From Seriola aureovittata (Eukaryota > Chordata > Actinopteri > Carangiformes > Carangidae), in the NCBI RefSeq assembly GCF_021018895.1, contig NC_079376.1:12779501-12843500 (forward strand): a DNA stretch of 64,000 nucleotides. The letters are read 5' to 3'. Of the stretch, positions 1-13,640 are shown in pieces (position 1 is the stretch's first letter; every line of letters begins with the position of its first letter). The notes under the pieces are model-generated. The model was not told the origin of the DNA, did no database searches, and was given only the letters and a program-made list of their open reading frames with translations. A program made the position numbers and the translations under genes.

Positions 1-2
1 GC

Positions 3-150
<148 letters not shown>

Positions 151-918
151 CATGTCCTGACCTCCTCTTCTCTCTGTCACATTAAAACAGGCCAGTCAGG
201 CTCAAGGCCCTTTTTTCTCCCTTTTTACACAGATCTCCACTGTAATGGACACCTCCAGTTTTGTGGGGGGAAATACAGTCCTGTACTTTGTGCCTCTCCC
301 TGACAGAAACATCAGTGAATCAACCCAGCGATTTCAGTGGGTCATTCCGGAAGATTCTGTTACCTTTCAACAAGCAGAGTGGGCCCCCAGGCTGAGGCCA
401 GGGAGAGGCCGGGGAAATATAGGGAGGCAGAGAGAAAGAGAAACGCAGAGACCAAAGCAGAGATGGACAGATTTTGTTCAAGTCTGTTAAAAGGAAGAAG
501 GGAGGAGTGTAACGCAGAAAGCTTAAACAGAGAGTGAGAGTGTGGCGGCGCAGGAGGAAAGATCTTGAGACAGAGTGAGGGTGTGAGAGTACTCAACGCG
601 GTAGAAATCCTCGAGTTCATACCGTGTTCCAATCAAAGACCATTGACCTGGCAGGCCTGTGACAAATTATCCCAGCGGCTCTACATATGACTCAATCAGC
701 GTGGCGGATGGCTTTCTGATGAGCAATAGGTCTCCTCGTATATCAGCCAAATCACCCCCTGATGACTGCATCAACACGCAGCCTACGCCTCTCTAAGTGG
801 CAGGCGGAGGGAGATCTCGAAATCAACTCTTACAAAGGCACCTGTTGTTTAAAGAGCACCTTTACACTCATGATGCACTTCATTCCCTTGTCACTTCTCC
901 ACAATAGTTCAAGATCGC

Positions 919-943
919 GGGGGGGGGGGGGGGGGGGGGGGGG
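919..943. repeat. Homopolymer G run of 25
   Basis: An uninterrupted run of 25 G preceded by CGC. It is capable of G-quadruplex formation and prone to length error in sequencing. Confidence 0.9.
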
Positions 944-2293
944 CATAATGTTCAAGTGGTGGCATCTTTCAAGTAGAATATGCATCTTCAAACCGACTAC
1001 CAGGGACAGTCGGTGCCTGAACAGGAACGTGTATAAATTACAGGAGAAAAAATTAAGCGGTAGAAATAATTATCATACGCAAACACAACACAGGAATGTC
1101 CCCCTCTATAAGCGCAGCGGCCGCGCGCTGGCTGGTAAAACACAGCAGCTGCGGGGGGTTTAGTTTGAACCTCTGTTAGCTGTCCATTACATAATGTCTA
1201 GATTGAATGGATATTGGATGCCACCACATCAAGCGGAGCCCCATCTGCGGCTGCTGGGTGGGTACACACCAATCACACATGAGAGACAAGCCAGAGGACA
1301 CCTGATATGCCGCTGAAGGCAAGTGAATGGATTTACTCTCTGGAAGCCAGCAGACCTCGCAGAGCTCTGAGCCATGAGTAGTGAACATCTAAAGGCCCAC
1401 CTCTCCTCTTGTAATTGAAAGTGCACTCACTAGCCGAGCAGCGAGAATGTGTATATATATCTTGCTTGAGAGATTCTCCCGGGAGGGTGTCTATGGGGCG
1501 TTTCATTTTAAGTTGCTATCTCTCACATGGGCGAACTAATCAGAGAGACAGATGAAAGGTGGGGGCCAGAGGAGGGGTCAGCTACTCAGTGATGGCTTCC
1601 TCTGATGGCTGGGTGACCCCTCACCCCTGCTAGAGGATCCTGGGTAAGGGATAAGCCATGTGTGATGATGAAACTCCGAAATGCTAGCTCCTGGGGGCTG
1701 TGATGACTTAACCCAACCTCCACAATCGGGCCTGTATGTTTGAAACCGTATTGATACAAATAATCTTTTTTTGTTTGCTTCATAAATTGTCCAGTAGTTG
1801 TTTTTGTGCCAGTTCAATGTTTAATACGTTTAACCTTAAGCACTGGAGAAGATCAGGAAAGCACAAACAGAAGATAGACGTTTCCATGTTTCCCATTTAG
1901 GCTTGTTTGGTGTAATGAATTTACCATCTGCCTTCAAAGCTGAGACGTAGTCATCCATTTATACATTTATAATTGGACATGTTGCATAAACCAGATTCCT
2001 GTGCTCAATGGAGCCTTTCATTGCACACTAATCAGACCAGATACCAGCAGACAAAAGCTATATTTACTCGCATCATGTTCGAACAAGCCCCACTTGAAAC
2101 AAACTACTCTTACATTTTGGATTAGGTGTCGGTGTACGGCAGCAAACAACAACAACAGCCCGGGTCAGGGAAGTTCAGCGCCACGATAAGTTTACTGTCA
2201 CAGTGCCGTCTCCACTGCTGCTGGTCAAATGAACCACTTTTATTTATACGGCTACAGCTCTGCGGCAGAGGAGCTGTAAAAAGTTAAGAGGAA

Positions 2294-2302
2294 CCCCCCC
2301 CC

Positions 2303-2351
<49 letters not shown>
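2294..2351. repeat. C12 run joined to (CA)n microsatellite
   Basis: Twelve C (2294-2305) run directly into a CA array ending at about 2351, followed by interrupted CA/CCCA sequence. Confidence 0.95.
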
Positions 2352-2354
<3 letters not shown>

Positions 2355-2984
2355 CACTCACCCACTCACACACACCCACCCCACGGAACCAAAAGCGGAT
2401 TTTCACTGCCTTTCTTCTCTGCGTGGAAGCGGTATGAACTTAATGCTCAGCGGAGAGGATATTAGGCTGTTTATGGTTTATTAATTGTTTCTGAGGGAGT
2501 GGCAGTCCAAGCGTGACCTGCTGTTAACTACCATATAAAACATCCACATGTTCACAACATCTGGGGGCTTCTAAGTAAACAATACAGTGAAATATACTTT
2601 CAACATACAACATCTTTTTGGCTCAAGCAGAAGGCACGTCTGCCTCTGCAGCTGCTTGGCCTTCTTAACTCCCCCAGTCGTGTCGGCACAAGTCCACTGT
2701 CAGGGAGCAGTGCCAAAAACGACCACTGTGTTCAATTATATTTCAGTAATTGTGTATGATACACATTAATCAAATCTAATAATCAGTTTTCAACGGCATA
2801 TGGTTAGCAGCGCGGCACTGTCAAGTGGAAAATATCTGCAAAATACCTTGGTGTGCGAGTAAGTATTCTGAACTTAAGAATACATTAAGTTAAAATGTCA
2901 TAATCAAGTTCATAATTACCATAAATATAATTTCAATGCCAGCTGAGGCTTACAGATGCAAACCAGAGTAGTAAACAGTTGGAT

Positions 2985-2986
<2 letters not shown>

Positions 2987-3051
<65 letters not shown>

Positions 3052-3196
3052 TGTGTGGCATAAAACACAGAGGTGGAATTAAAATCTGATGTCATTAAAG
3101 TCTGGCAGGGTATCACATTATTTACATGATGTAACCTTCCTCTGCCAGGATGTGTCACTCAGGCCTCCATCTGCTGTGTGCAGCAGCACAGAGCAC

Positions 3197-3288
<92 letters not shown>

Positions 3289-3468
3289 GCACAAAGGTAC
3301 TGCGGCAGGCCTCTCATATGTGACCCCAGTGATGGCCTAAAGCTGTCACAGCTCTTTCCTGTGGGAAGAAGAAGATAGCTTAACAACTGATTATGTGTTC
3401 CAGTCACCCACAAATACTGCTGATAATATCTCTCTACCAAGAGAAAGTGGTCCAAGTGTGACGGAGGT

Positions 3469-3510
<42 letters not shown>
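2987..3510. repeat. Three (GT)n microsatellites in 0.5 kb
   Basis: GT arrays at 2987-3058, 3199-3286 and 3472-3510, all with GT on the + strand, separated by non-repetitive DNA. The middle one is uninterrupted over 44 dinucleotides. Confidence 0.95.
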
Positions 3511-3511
<1 letters not shown>

Positions 3512-4810
3512 TTATGCACTTGACAGATGAGCTGTTATCCCAGGTATCTTCAGAACATGTCGTCTCACTCTACTGTAAAGCAGAGTGAGGTTTCTTAAGA
3601 ATAGATTTTGATATGGTAAATATATTAACGCTGATCGTACAGGTCGTAATAATTTACCCCCCTACCCCCTTAACGTTTCCATTAGACTGATTTAGAATTT
3701 CAAAGGATGGAGATCTTTTTTTTGCAACTGTGAACAACTTGAGTCCAGAGGCATTTATGAATTGACTGAGACTTCATCTGTTGGAGCTTTGATGTTTTCC
3801 TCATTTTTTTTCTGTATTATTCTTTCATCCTTTTTTTTTTTTTTTTTTTTAATACCCTCAGCATTTAATGGGTCCATGAATGGGCTTCTTCATTGAGAAC
3901 ACCTGTGCAGCAGTTAAAATAAGCAGGCCTATCTAATACTTCTACCATACCATGTCTATCTTTGAGCTTCTTCTGTTCCAATATAATCAAACAGGAAGGC
4001 ACACATTTCCTGTCTTTGGCCCACATGGACTGGAAGGTAACCAATATACATGCACACACTGCTGAAACTTTTTTCTCTTTTTTCTCTCATCTTCCCCTCA
4101 CTGTCTCCTGCTTACTCACCCTGTCTGTCTCTCTCATTCTCTCTGTGTCTTTGTGAGGTATGTTTCTGTAAGACTGTGCGCTCACTTTCCAAAAAAAAAA
4201 AGAAAAGAAAAGGTTGCAAAGTTTGCTGGAGAATTGAGCTTTCCCTTGATCTGGATACAAAGCTGCGAGGTTCATGTTGGTTCACGTTTGGTTTCCACTG
4301 TAGCTCAAAGAGCTAATTGTGTGCTGCAACATCACAGTGTGACACAACGACTGACTAATGCATTAGCCATCGTTGTGTTTGATAGAGACAGACACACACA
4401 CACACTCACATACACAGAATGCCCGGCGCCGCTCATAACACACCTCACCCCTTGTGATGTAGCCATGGGAGCCTTGTCGTGGCTGCTCACTTGTTTTGAT
4501 GGTGGTCGGTGTCACGGCTGGTTCACATGTTGTTTTGATCCCTGCTGTCAGAGCCCAGTGAGCTCACACAGACACAGCTGGCTTGGGTGGAGCCGTCAGG
4601 GTTACATAGGGAGTTGAAGGACATGGATCCTTGCCAACACATTTCATACATAGCGCATATCTTACAAGTGCAGCTGAGAATTAGAGATAGGGGATCCTCG
4701 CCCCTCACTGCCCACCCTACCATCTGCCCGCCTGGGGCTGGGGACTCTGTGGTTTAGCTTCCATATTACCAGGCATGACAGCCCTGCCCTCAATCAACCT
4801 CTAATACACA

Positions 4811-4995
4811 CCTTCTCTTCTCTTCTCTTTTTCTTCTTCTTCTCTTCTCTTCCCTTCTCTTTTTCTTCTTCTTCTCTTCTCTTCCCTTCTCTTTTTCCTC
4901 TTCTTCTTCTTCTTCTTCTTCTTCTTCTCTTCTCCTTTCCTTTCCTCTCCTCTCCTCTCCTCTCCTCTCCTCTCTTCTCTTCTCTCCTCTCTTAC
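4811..4995. repeat. Polypyrimidine tract with 32-bp tandem duplication
   Basis: About 185 bp of almost pure C/T. Positions 4828-4859 and 4860-4891 are identical 32-bp units, followed by (TTC)n at about 4897-4926 and (TCTCC)n at about 4940-4975. Pure pyrimidine mirror-like sequence can form triplex DNA. Confidence 0.9.
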
Positions 4996-5174
4996 AATTC
5001 TAATGACAGGAGTATGTTAGTGTGAAACTTGCTTCTTCTTAATGTCAGCGTAAATGAGAGATTACTGGCCTTTAACAGCAGCAAAGAGGGAGGACATTAT
5101 TTTCCTCTCGTCGTCTAATTTGGTTCTTGCTCGGAGGGGACAGCAAGGCCAGCAAAGGTTAGGTCTCTGCAATG

Positions 5175-5227
5175 GTGTGTGTGTGTGTGTATGTGTGTGT
5201 GTTTGTGTGTGTGTGTGAGTGTGTGTG
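5175..5227. repeat. (GT)n microsatellite, interrupted
   Basis: GT array with GTATGT, GTTTGT and GAGTG interruptions. Confidence 0.9.
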
Positions 5228-6057
5228 CAGATGCTGGTGAATGTGTGTCAGTGTGCGGCTGAGTGTCTCAGTGGAGGTTACAGGTCTCTGAGTGGATATA
5301 ATTAGAAACTTCCGTGCAGCTTTTAGAAAAATAGTCAGCTTCCCCTTGCTTGTTTTCCTTTCACCATTTATCTCTTCTCTGGTGACATGATCGGGGAGTT
5401 AACCACCATGTCCATCTTTGTGTCTCGACTTGCCCTCGTTTTTCTGCGGTGGTGTAAATCTCACATCCTGCTCCCCATCAGCCAAATAAAACAGCAGGAC
5501 TGGATGGAGCAGACAGAGGGGGAATCCCTAGAATCAGCGTGCACGAAGCCTCGCAGATCCTCATTCCTCTTTCTGAAGAGGAGTGAGAAATACAGAGAGT
5601 AGAGGTTGTTTAGCAGTCGTTTAATGACTTAAACTCAGACATTTCAACAAAGAAAGTCAAACAGAGAGAAATTGTAGGACTTATTTTGGCACCACTTTTT
5701 TTCTTTTTTCTTTTGCTTAAATTAGCCATTTCCTCCGGTCATGTCTCTGAAGTTGAGTAGTGGGTTGGGAGCAGTCTATTTCATACATCACCACTGTAAT
5801 CTCCTAAGATGTGAAGATACTGCACATCAGGTCACTCCTGCCGACATGAAAGACCCTGCACGTTTAGGACGAATGACAGTTATTAGTAGAAAGCTGTTGG
5901 CAGATAACTAAGTGAGAATTCTCCAGTGCCTTTCATCCTCCTACAATCTGCTATAAATAATGGCAGGTTACTAAGGATAGGCTGAGAGACTCGTACACCT
6001 TCTCCTTGCTGGCACTGGCCTGCTTCTTCTCCTATAGCTGTCACTGAGGGGCTTAGC

Positions 6058-6062
<5 letters not shown>

Positions 6063-6104
<42 letters not shown>
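6063..6104. repeat. (CA)n microsatellite
   Basis: Pure CA array of about 21 units followed by an A run. Confidence 0.95.
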
Positions 6105-6108
<4 letters not shown>

Positions 6109-7206
6109 CTCACACACACTTTTCCCACATTCAGAAATGCATGTACAGCTTCAGATTGTCTTATATTGTCTGAGCTACAAGTGAGGGACTGCACTAGATC
6201 CGGAGCAACAGTCAGCTCATGACACCCGCTGATGTTAAATATCCCCACTGGTCCATACACAGAGGAGAAAGGATGCATTCTCTCCTCTCCATAGCTTTGT
6301 GTTGCACCTTAATACAGCTAATTAAACATTTTAATCAAGGATAGCCTTGTATTGATCTCAATCTGTGGTAAACGGAGGGGGGGTGGGGGGGGTTAGTGTT
6401 AACTATACTGCTCTGATTATTCCTGCTCCACTAGAGCTGTCACTCACCCTCCCAATGATCCCATCAACTCTCCCTCCTGCCACTGTCAAGACAGCGGGCC
6501 AGTAAAAACAATGAGTTGAAGCCATCCCGGACTTATAATTAATCTCTTGTCGACTTCTATTGACACGTCCACTCTTTGATTAAATAATTACCTAAGTGCC
6601 ATAAGCCGCAGTGATTGAGTCATAATCCTGAATAAGCTGTAACCAACTATGGTCACCTCCTTCGCCACGATTAGCTCATCGTTTGCTCGGCTGCCAGAGC
6701 AGCAGCCCCCCCATCTGTTCTGCTCTGGTTCCGTGACAGCAGTTTTGGGTTTTGGGGTGTTTATGAAGCCTGGTAAACAGGTTCTCACTTGACTCCGGGT
6801 ACAGTTAGATGGAGTGTGTGCAGGTAGAGACACGTGCGCACACATATGCCGGTGTATGCAAATACGTTCACACGCATGTCTGCACATTCTGACAAGTGCA
6901 GTTTCTCGTATTATACTACCGCACCGCAACCACCCACAGCCACCCACGCGCACACACTCACTTCTCTTCACACATGCACCCCGCAAACACTTGCATGTCT
7001 GCCCACCTGCCCGCCCAGCACTCCCACACCTCACACATAAACAGCCTGGCATCTGTCACAGGAGCGGGTCACACACACACACGCGCAAACACAAGCACAG
7101 CCAGACACACAAACACAGTCCTGTTGTCTGCAGCGAGCGTACCCTTTTGACCCTTTGACAGGTACACGGAGGATCTCAAAGTGAGAGGAGAAGCCTCAGA
7201 GCAGGT

Positions 7207-7344
7207 CTACAAGTCATAGATGTGCCCTCTCCATAGGTAGCTGTCGAACTCCTCAGGGCTCCAGGGGACGGCGGTGCCTCTCCCAGGAAGCCATAACTCT
7301 CCTCTCAGGAAGTGAGGTGTGTCTGCAGCGTTATCTACATCTGT
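7207..7344 (-). CDS. Candidate terminal coding exon of an unidentified gene
   Basis: On the minus strand a pyrimidine-rich tract ending CTTCTCTCCCAG forms a strong splice acceptor (AG at 7346-7345). The 138 bases after it are open in phase 0 for 45 codons and then reach TAG at 7209-7207. The translated end is protein-like, with four Trp or Tyr residues in its last 18 positions: it starts TDVDNAADTPHFLRGELW and ends WSPEEFDSYLWRGHIYDL. GC content is clearly above the flanks. A possible ATTAAA poly(A) signal lies on the minus strand near 6333. I do not recognise the protein family, and no upstream exon could be confidently linked within the window (it would lie at higher coordinates). It could also be a conserved non-coding element that happens to be open. 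Confidence 0.35.
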   Translation of the reverse strand, partial: TDVDNAADTPHFLRGELWLPGRGTAVPWSPEEFDSYLWRGHIYDL

Positions 7345-8139
7345 CTGGGAGAGAAGCAGGAGGACAAGAGGTCAGACAAGAATGGGACCACTTATATCAT
7401 GTTTTATGTATGACGTGTGGCATGTGTTTGAATATTTACATGTGTCTGAAGGTGATGCAAATAGAGAGGAAAAAAGAGGAAGGAAGTTTAGAGAACTGTG
7501 CTTCCTTTGTCAACTAAGACTCTCTGTAAACACTTGAGCATGATGCAATTCCAGAGCTGTACCAGTAACACCCACAGTGCATATCATCTATTGATCAGAG
7601 TTCCACCTGCATATATTAAGGCTTTCAAAATCAGTGATCGAGTCTCTTAGTGAGTATTCAGTCAACTAACTGATTTCTTACTCAGTCAGACTTGATAAAC
7701 AGATTTTCAGGAATATTTTCACATTTTTGTTTCACTGGGTCATTTAAGAATTTTCCCGTCTTTTCATATCCTTCAACTACATCTGTGACCTTCAGATGTG
7801 AACATTGATTTCAACACTCCTTCTTCCCCGATTCCTGATGGTTTGTCAAATTCCCTCTGGTCCTAGGTATGTTGAACAACCCCTGAAATAACACGTTTGA
7901 AGAATATAAATGATCAGCCCCCACAAAGTCAAGTTAAAAGCTTTGGGGGTGATCCACGTGAACTCTTAGAACACTCCCGGGCATATAATTAAAAGGTAGT
8001 TTCTAATTTCTATGAGAGTAAATTAGCGCCTCAGCTTCATTGTTAAATCATGGCTGGTGGCACGTAGCCTGGGGAGATGGATTGAATGGATCAGAGAGGG
8101 TTGGACAGTCGCTGGATAATTTTGACAATGGGGTTCGGG

Positions 8140-8480
8140 GGTATCATCCATCACTCAAGAGCTTACATGAAAGTTTTGACAGGTAGAGGTCATGGCAATG
8201 TGGCAGGAGCCAACAGAGATGGATGCCTTTAATTTGGGTAATGAAGAGTTAACCATCTTGGGAGAGCAAGAAGAGCGTTAAATGGGAGAGCCATCCGCCA
8301 TTAAAAGAAAGTCTTATTTAATTCCTCCAGCCCTAATGAAAGACATCGAAACACAATCCTTGATTGACAATGAGGCCCCAGCTGTAATTCCCTGCAGACA
8401 GTTCACTTAAGTTCCCTCCCTTGTTAATCTCAAATATAATGAATTGCAAAACTAAGGTTAAATGTGGCAGCGTGAATTCA
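8140..8480. promoter_or_regulatory. Enhancer-like non-coding stretch (candidate CNE)
   Basis: It is free of simple repeats and dense in developmental transcription-factor-like motifs: TGACAG (Meis-type) at 8177-8182, TGATTGACAA at 8361-8370 (one base from the Pbx-Meis decamer TGATTGACAG), ACAAT Sox cores beside it, and several ATTA/TAAT homeodomain cores. sox11 is the only confident gene nearby. Cross-species conservation cannot be tested here. Confidence 0.3.
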
Positions 8481-11400
8481 TTATCACTAATACATTAGAC
8501 CATAAGATGATTTACAGTGCGGTCTCTCTCTTATTTTCATTAACGGTGAATGGCTTTGATTTAGCCGAGATTCCGCTGGCCTGTTCATCCGCACCATCAA
8601 TCTCACTAGCTTGGTCATTGTCCTCCTTTATATCTGACCTCTTCACTTGAGAATGGAGCAAAAGAATGGAAATATGTAGGAGCAGACAACCTGGTGAAAA
8701 AATTATTATTCCGCTTTTTAGTGTGAGTACAAGACCCCTCTTTATCGCTTCCTCTGCAATTATATTCATCCTGAGCTGTCATTCAACTTCATCCTTGACC
8801 CTGGTCTTATTGTTGCAGGCTTAAGGGTGGTGCTTTCGCCAAGATAACAGTTAATGCACCACTGTCTACCAGCAAATGCCTGCAAAGACTGTCTCACACT
8901 AAAACACCAGGGACCTTATCTGCATACTGAGCTGATAGTTATATGGACATTCAAAATGCATGTACATGCTCCCCTATCATTCATTAACCAAAAGAGAGGT
9001 ATCTGAAATGCGTGTTTCTTTCCCAGGTATAATTCTAATATGTCAACTGCGGAGTATATTGAACATGGCATTACATTGTGGGCACTCTGTGGCTTGGGCA
9101 ACATTCCCTGTCTATTCATATTAATGCTCAGAGGAATGTCATACATAAATCAGCCTATTAAGGTTACACACCTGCAAGCAGAATGGCGTATGCCCAATTT
9201 GCCTCACAGAAAATTGCATATATGCATCGACTTCCTGTATCGCCATTTGCTTTCCGAAATGTGAAATCAGTGTATGTACAGTTGCGAGTGGCGGGTGCGA
9301 GTAAGCACGTGTGCGCGCTGCCGTGTGCTCAGATCCACAACACTCTTGTACATAAATGTGACAAATTGTAACAGTGCACTAAGTAGTAGCTTCGGCAGCT
9401 ACGGTGAGTGACAGGAAGGTTATGGGCTCCTAATGACAGGGGTCTTAAAGCTATAGCTACTGCTAATTGGGGTGACGTGTCCGTCCCGTGTCCCCCCAAG
9501 ACATGTCTAGCTACCAGGGATTAGCCATGATTAAAGTACTGGTCTTCCTAGTGCTTTAAGACCTTTCACAGTATTTATCCGCAATGGTCAGATTACTCCA
9601 GTGATGGACAGATAGAGATCACAGGGGTCGAGATATATCTAGACAGTTAGTTTGAAGCCTATTATAGCCACTTTCGATAGTGTGGCTTTGAAAGTTATAT
9701 AAATCACCAGACGTGATATGAGATGGTACAGTATATGCCGCAGACAAAAAGCCGATGATTTATTTATGCAATCAGCTTGTTATATAAAAGTAGTTCAAAA
9801 ATAACGCCTCAGGATATTTCACAATTCTTGTTAAAAGAAAAAAGGAGGCAGCTCTTACACAAAACACAATTACAGAGTGTAAAATCATTATGTTCTGTTG
9901 GCAAACAATTTAGTCTAGCATCACACTAAGTACGCTATAATGGTTCTCCCCAATTAACAAGACACTAATTATGTGTTGCTTCCTCTACAGGTTTATCGAG
10001 ATCTCAGTGTTTTATGAGCTGTCCTTTCCTTTTTTTCCAAATATTTTCATAGTAAAACTGCAATATTACTCGATATTGATATGAAAACACAATCACACTA
10101 GTTACACTGATCTTAAGGGGAATGAGAAAACCCCTAAAGTGGAAAATGAGAAACTAGTTTCCGACTGCAAGTCACCGAGCAGAATTCAGAGCGCTGATAC
10201 ACTATAAAGAGTCCTACAGTGAACCATATAAAGGAATAAACATGAAGCATGAATATTTATTGAATGTAGATTTGTATTGCTACTTTTGCGGGGCACCAGC
10301 TGTGAGCCTCTTAGGTCATTATACTACTAAACACTGCAATGGTCACAGTAAACACATTTCCAAGGAAAACGCATTCACATTTAAGCTATGTCTGTTAGTC
10401 TTGGTTTGAAATGATCAAAAGTGCTAAGCCTTATTCTCTTTTCCTTGTTAGCCCGTGCCTGTTCCAGAGGAACCTCTCATGTGTTTTCATTTGTGAAGAA
10501 GGCAGCAAATTTAAAGGGAGCAGGAAACTCTACCTTGTTAAAATGAATTGTCATGTATGCTTGACAGACACTTATAATGAGATTAGTGTAGAGACGTATC
10601 AGAGAGGAAATGTTGGAAATAAGAGAAGAGCTAATCCGCTCACACTTTTATGACTAAATTCATTCTTTCCATGGTTTCTTGAAACTTTGCTTTCCTGTTC
10701 ATTATCTGAATTGTCTTACAGCTCTCATCTTGTAATCCTGAGCTCCTCCACTGACACAAGAACTGGGTTTAAAAAGACCCCATGAGACTGGAATAATAAA
10801 GGGGGAGATTTTGTGTTGACGATATCAGATTTATATTAATATTTCATATTCAGGTATAACGACCAGTTCATTCTTTGAAAGAGCTAAATTACTTCCACGC
10901 ATTAACATAATCGGTATAGAAAATCATACACACATATTAACCTAATCAGAGTCTAATCATGGTGCTATATGCAATCAAGGGTGAGAGGTTGTGACTATAG
11001 ACACACACACACACGCGCAAAACTTGGCTTGAAGGGCTGAATATTTTTACAATAATCAAGAACTTCCACGAGCCAGATCTTTGACTCGTTCACCCAATAA
11101 AGAAGAAGGCGCCAAGCTTTGCCACACCTGAGCTGGCGACTGTGATGTGACACACTCATTACCAAACCTTCTATTATTGATTTCTAGATAGTTGTAAAAC
11201 ACTCTCCCATGCACACAGCTTAGCCTTTCCATATCCCTAAGTCTCCTCCAATGACCTTTACTGTTAAGATAGTGATAGCTCTCAGCGCATACAGGGGGAT
11301 GTGGAGGATTTGCAAAAGAGGACATTTATGAAAATCTTTCTTGAAGCCTGTCTAAGAAATCCTTAAGAGACATGAAGGAAAGGGCAGCGAGTCAGTATAT

Positions 11401-13554
11401 GGAGAGGACATACTGAGGCTCTGATATGGACGGAATGCAGGGGAAAATACCAGTCTATATGTGCATACGTAATGCAAAGTAAAAAGGAAGTCACAGCACT
11501 CTATTGAAGTTTTCTTCCTTTTCTCTGGCACCATTGGTCTCTCCAGACATACACTCAGTACATAAATGTATTTGAAGAAAACTTTACTCTTGATCCAGCC
11601 GGAGTATAAAGGTTGATATTGAAATGACCTTCCCTATAGACTTTAGTTGGTACTTAAATGAGTTAAATTCTGCATATAAAACAATACATTCTTTAATGCC
11701 ATTTGTCATTCTCTATGTCAAAATGAATGTGATGAATGAGGGTGGAAAACACAGCTATCTGATTTCAGAACGACGTGCAGCATCACCACAGCTGACTCTA
11801 CGGTAGAAAAACTGTATGTTTTCATTCTGGCCCACATGATTGTGATTGTGTTTACAAAGTTGCACAGTGTTTACTTGGAGTTTTATTGTCAAGCAGGAAT
11901 GACAGCCCTTTTACATCTTTCTTTTTTTTTTGGACGTGCTGGTTTCTTTTGACTGAATTTATAGCTGCTGAGGGCACCGCTAATTTCGCCTCAGTTGTAG
12001 GTGGTTATTTGTCACAATATGTGGTTTGAGGGATTGAGTTTCTCCCTCTCACTACATTGATGAAACCCCTGCTGGGGGTTCCTCTGGGAATTCATCTTGC
12101 GCTGATAACTTTGAGCTATCTTATCTGCTCACTGTTCAAACAAGAGTGAATGCTCAGATTTGCTTCAGGTGTTTGTCTCTCCGTGGGTCCATTTCATCTT
12201 GTTTTTATTTTCAAGGTTAAAGCCTGATTGATGCGGCTGATTTTCACAATGGTGTTTTTTTTTTGTTTTTTTTGTCCAGCCATGTTGAAGCTTGTGACTA
12301 AATCCCTTTCATTCATTTGTTGAAAAGGTAATACGCAAGGGGTTGATAGACAGTATTCCTGCATTAGTTTATATAATATACGCTCTTAAAGGAAATTGCC
12401 TTTGGAAATGCGTTTCTGTGGTTGTTCAGGAACTTAAAAACTGCAGTAAATAAAGGACAGCAATAAAGGAAATATGAGCATACACAGAGCTGAGTGTGTG
12501 ACTGCTATAAGACGTTCTGATTGGTCTGTCATTGTGAAATCATTACTTTACTGTAAGACAGTTTTCAGTCATCAATTATCCTTAAATATCAAAGAAAGGA
12601 ATGTGAGGAATAACCATAACGAGAAAAATAAAACTAATAGTCCCTGACTTTAATTCTCGGCTGTCCTAACTACTAATTATAAAACCTTAAGGACCCAACA
12701 CAAAGCTGCCTGAGATTTGTCCACGGGGCATGGATTCTCAATTTGTCATGCTGCTTTGAACTGTCACTATTCGACTGGTGTTGCAAAGATCATAAACCAG
12801 TAAAACTTCAGAGCACAGGATGCGACTGAGGGTGACTAAGCACACCAGAGGCCCCCTCACCAGTCCCTACACAGACTGGCTTGTAGTCAACACTATCTTA
12901 TCTCGAGAGGGGGCAAGTCTGGGCTGGCCGGCAGGGAAGCAGAGCGGCATGGCTTCAGTGGGAAAAGTCCCACACTTCTTAGAAGCCAACTGCTTAGGTG
13001 ATCAACAGATCTATTCCTCCCAAGACTGATGGTGTTTTGGCTTTAATGTTTCACTGCGGCGACTAAACTATATTGATGAACTATTCCGCTACTAAACAGT
13101 TGAGTGTAAACACCTCATTTTGTGTTTTCTTTGTGGTAATGATGTGTAGTTTTCATCCGGCTTGTATTAACACGGCAATAATAACTTTATGTTGGATTGT
13201 CATCGTTATGTTTCACAATCACACAAACTTTCCCTTGCTCCGTCTATAGTCTCCGCCAGTGTGAGAGAGAGCAAGACCTGACCTGCAGCCATACAATCCA
13301 TCAGCATTAGTCCTACACAGTCTCCAGACTAAACACACTCTCATTACAGTGGCTGTGAGCGCCTGGAGGGCTCTTCCTCCACGCAAGTTTATTAACACAA
13401 GGCACAATGTACAACACAAAACTAGGCACGCTGGACCCTTACAGTAAACACCGCTTCAATGCCGCTGGTATATGATTAAAGGATTTAGATGGCCGGAGCT
13501 TATGGGGGAATGACATGGCAATATGATTACTGCGGAGCATACTGTGCTGTGTAA

Positions 13555-13640
13555 GCCCGAGCTCCTCCAGGATGATGTCATCTCCTTCAGGCTACAGTGG
13601 ATTCCCGTCGGTTAGTGGGGTTAGCGTCTGTAGAAGAGAC
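13555..13640 (-). other. Splice-acceptor-like tract with short open end
   Basis: On the minus strand the (CT)n tract at 13649-13672 runs into CTTCCAG and, 12 nt later, CTTCTACAG, both good acceptors. From the first AG one frame reads SSTDANPTNRRESTVA and then TGA; from the second AG another reads TLTPLTDGNPL and then TAG. These could be the 3' exon of a minus-strand coding or long non-coding transcript. The acceptor strength comes mainly from a microsatellite, so chance is likely. Confidence 0.12.

Noticed and set aside
4153..4617. 154-codon open frame (+)
   Set aside because: Crosses an A run and a CA-rich stretch, has no recognisable motif, and other frames overlap it on both strands.
6588..7052. 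154-codon open frame (-) rich in Cys and Arg
   Set aside because: Composition follows CA/TG-rich sequence; no conserved spacing of cysteines that would indicate a zinc or disulfide domain.
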